Shown here in pieces: positions 62,225-64,000 of a stretch of DNA of 64,000 nt. The notes under the pieces are model-generated. The model saw nothing but the letters and a program-made list of their open reading frames with translations, had not been told where the DNA came from and did not search any database. The DNA is from CAWIHK01 sp963835935 (GTDB lineage Bacteria > Bacteroidota > Ignavibacteria > UBA10030 > CAVZMI01), in NCBI GenBank assembly GCA_963835935.1, contig CAWIHK010000002.1:868001-932000 (forward strand). Reading direction: 5' to 3'. Every line of letters starts with the position of its first letter. The stretch's first letter is position 1. Made by a program: the position numbers and the translations under genes.

Positions 62225-63226
62225 ATGTATTACTCAGGTATCGATCTGCATTCTGATAACTCGTATATCACAACCGTTGATGACAACGGTACTGTCGTCA
62301 AACAACAACGCATTGAAAATATCAATCATTGTTTGCTCGACTATTTCCAGTCCTTGCCCGGCTCTCATCAAGCTGTCGTCGAATCTACAACAGGTTGGTA
62401 CTGGCTCAACGATCTTCTCAGCGATCACGGTATCGAACTCGTTCTTGCTCATGCCAAATATCTCAAAGCCATCAGTTATGCTAAAGTTAAAACAGATAAA
62501 GTTGATTCGCAAACCCTCGCCATACTTTTACGACAGAATCTTATTCCACGCGCTCACAAAATCAGCCGTGAATTGCGAGGTCTGCGCGATACCATGCGCA
62601 TTCGTTTACGCCTTGTCCAGCAACACTCCGACACTTTGCGTCGTCTCAAAAGCATTCATGCAAAGTTTAATGGCTCTGTGCCCGATCCGTATCGCTTCCA
62701 ACTCGCTGTCTTAGAACATACGCGCGATACACTCGCCGAGCAGATCCTTACACTCGAAAAATCTCTCCATCCGGTCCTGATTCCCAACGACGATATCCAA
62801 CGACTTCTCTACATTCCCGGCATCGGCAAACTCTCGGCATTTACCATCTATCTCGAAATCGACGGCATCGAACGCTTCGATTCAGATAAACATTTTGTCT
62901 CCTATTGCCGTCTCGTGCCCGCAGCCGATAACTCCAATCGCTCTGTGCATAATCGCTCCAGTAAAGATGGTAATAAATATCTTAAGATCGCTTTCTCTGA
63001 TGCCGCTGTCCACGCCATTCAATATTATGCCGAATACAAACGCTTCTATCTAAAACGTGCCAGGCGTTCCGGCCAAGCCATCGCTCGCGCTTGTGTTGCG
63101 AAAGAGCTTGCTAAGATTGTCTATTATGTCTTAACGAACAAATCACAATATAAAGGATTTAAAGGTCAACCGATTAGTCGACAAAAATCACAGCAATGGC
63201 CGCGTGTGCAAAGCCCGGATGCCTAA
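62225..63226 (+). CDS. IS110-family transposase (DEDD recombinase)
   Basis: 333 residues from ATG 62225, which has AAAAGGAG upstream. The RuvC-like DEDD domain starts YYSGIDLHSDNSYITTVDDNG, then VVESTTGWYWLNDLL and KVDSQTLAILLRQ for the later acidic residues. The C-terminal Transposase_20 domain has LLYIPGIGKLSAFTIYLEID, FVSYCRLVPAADNSN and the serine-containing HNRSSKDGNKYLKIAFSDAAVHA. It appears intact. IS110 recombinases are guided by a bridge RNA and usually leave no terminal repeats or target duplications, so the element ends cannot be set from sequence alone. Confidence 0.9.
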   Translation: MYYSGIDLHSDNSYITTVDDNGTVVKQQRIENINHCLLDYFQSLPGSHQAVVESTTGWYWLNDLLSDHGIELVLAHAKYLKAISYAKVKTDKVDSQTLAILLRQNLIPRAHKISRELRGLRDTMRIRLRLVQQHSDTLRRLKSIHAKFNGSVPDPYRFQLAVLEHTRDTLAEQILTLEKSLHPVLIPNDDIQRLLYIPGIGKLSAFTIYLEIDGIERFDSDKHFVSYCRLVPAADNSNRSVHNRSSKDGNKYLKIAFSDAAVHAIQYYAEYKRFYLKRARRSGQAIARACVAKELAKIVYYVLTNKSQYKGFKGQPISRQKSQQWPRVQSPDA

Positions 63227-63803
63227 CTGATTGCCACAAGAGCATCGTGCGCTGGATTGGGACTGCACACGTTGTGCCGTTTTAATATCTGGGTCTCAGT
63301 TGCTGAGAAGCGAATGGCTTGACGGTTCTCTCTTTACACAAGATCATTCGTTTACCCGTAAAATGGTTTGGACGTCATTGCCTTTCACGTGATATCCATT
63401 CGATAGAACACGCGGCTTTCGTCATTATGTGATATTGATCGGGGTTGGTCGTCAACAAATGTCAATGAACAATCCGCATCCCGAGTGTTCGGGACGCATC
63501 GGGAGAATATTATTTACTTGACTCTGTCCTTTTTAAAATGGTTAGGCAACCCATCTGGCTTCGCCCGATTCTTGTTTAAGAGAAACTCTTTTACATTAAC
63601 CTGTATAAAATAAATACAATGTTCTTCAGAATTATGACCGAAGCCGCATTGGCGCTTTTCAAAGCCCGTTGGTTAGGTTGGTCCCGGCTGTTTTCAGTTT
63701 TTATATTGGTGGCATAGACCCCGTTTGGAAGAGTTCCATACTCTAAAACCGTCGGCTAAAGAACATCGTGCTTTTTTTCATGTTTAATGTAAGGAGTTCT
63801 TCA
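63227..63803. other. Non-coding stretch between two IS110-family genes
   Basis: No gene is seen. It includes the 3' flank of the first transposase (to about 63520), then a second copy of the 19-mer with GTTAGGC (63527-63547) and GTTAGGT (63667-63673), both attC-like boxes, then the leader of the second transposase. AAGGAG precedes the ATG at 63804. Confidence 0.45.
63527..63547. other. attC-like box, shared 19-mer copy 2
   Basis: TCCTTTTTAAAATGGTTAG (63527-63545) equals 57858-57876 base for base. Here the box is GTTAGGC (63541-63547), the canonical R' sequence; downstream sequence CAACCCATCTGGCTTCG carries a possible partner arm. Confidence 0.5.
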
Positions 63804-64000
63804 ATGAAAAAAAAGAATCAAAAGAACAACGACAAAATTATCCGCATTGATGCACTCAAACAAATCAATCTCAATGCCGCAGGCGTTGATGTTGGCGACA
63901 GTCAAATGTATGTCGCTGTTCCTGAAGATCGCGATGAACAGTTCGTGCGTGTTTTTGGAACGTTCACACGCGATCTAGTCGCGATCGCCCAATGGTTCAA
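63804..64000 (+). CDS. IS110-family transposase, 3' truncated by window edge
   Basis: The first 65 residues only. After a Lys/Asn-rich start, INLNAAGVDVGDSQMYVAVPEDRDEQFVRVFGTFTRDLVAIAQWF is the start of the DEDD domain of a second, different IS110-family transposase (GVDVG with the first Asp). It is unlike the protein at 62225, so this is another element type, probably of the common group that begins with LNAAGIDIG. AAGGAG lies 9 bases before ATG. Its completeness cannot be judged. Confidence 0.8.
   Translation, partial: MKKKNQKNNDKIIRIDALKQINLNAAGVDVGDSQMYVAVPEDRDEQFVRVFGTFTRDLVAIAQWF

Noticed and set aside
62148..62714. 188-codon plus-strand frame overlapping the IS110 transposase
   Set aside because: It overlaps the clearly conserved transposase in another frame and has no recognisable features.
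1..64000. CRISPR arrays, tRNA or rRNA genes
   Set aside because: No regularly spaced identical repeats, no cloverleaf with a T-loop motif, and no rRNA-like sequence could be recognised.

Overview
The window looks like chromosome from a Gram-negative member of the Bacteroidota/Chlorobiota/Ignavibacteriota (FCB) group, most like an Ignavibacteria-type lineage. The best pointers are a giant SprA translocon protein of the type IX secretion system (T9SS), two secreted proteins ending in T9SS type A sorting domains, a pair of DUF3857/transglutaminase proteins, and a locus for bacterial sphingolipid synthesis. Taxonomy is inferred from gene content only. No rRNA, tRNA or CRISPR array was seen.

Layout. 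1-3.1 kb: beta-propeller proteins and two toxin-antitoxin modules (HicBA, Phd/RelE-type). 3.4-8.4 kb: a plus-strand run of type 2 isopentenyl-diphosphate isomerase, an EamA exporter, a trans-prenyl diphosphate synthase, HPr and PTS enzyme I. 8.6-15.8 kb: a 190-bp inverted-repeat element leading into sprA. 15.8-20.3 kb: a 209-bp multi-hairpin element and two overlapping DUF3857 genes. 20.4-24.9 kb: a YacP-like NYN protein, typA/bipA and a T9SS-exported GDSL hydrolase. 25-28.6 kb: a hypothetical membrane protein, a GNAT, VapBC, a universal stress protein and a cyclic-nucleotide-binding protein. 28.7-33.2 kb: ilvE and a sphingolipid/ceramide locus (acyltransferase, serine palmitoyltransferase, divergent ketosphinganine-reductase candidate). 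33.4-41.5 kb: a small gene with a structured leader, a PQQ-propeller T9SS client, a membrane AraC regulator, a CtpA-type protease with tmk, and an ECF sigma factor. 46.4-57.8 kb: hydrolase and methyltransferases, murI, glnD, a tandem TraB/GumN pair, a GIY-YIG micro-element, a PIF1 helicase and a TPR protein.

Two stretches stand out as accessory: 41.9-45.1 kb and 57.8-64 kb. They hold single genes, all on the minus strand, separated by imperfect palindromes carrying 7-mers such as GCCTAAC, ATCTAAC, GTTAGGC and GTTAAGC, the RYYYAAC/GTTRRRY boxes of integron attC sites. One gene's stop codon lies inside such a box. I read them as an integron-like cassette array with no integrase in view, invaded by two IS110-family elements. 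Three consecutive unknown genes at 42.0-45.0 kb (UDG-like, PD-(D/E)XK-like, HEPN) are the best candidates for an undescribed system, possibly phage defence.

Intergenic DNA is rich in dispersed repeats: a module shared by 33.8-34.2 and 41.5-41.8 kb, hexamer-periodic purine/pyrimidine tracts with a palindromic core, and GTTCAAGG-like tracts. Two genes (603-1673 and 61681-61905) appear to start at ATC or ATT with well-placed ribosome binding sites.
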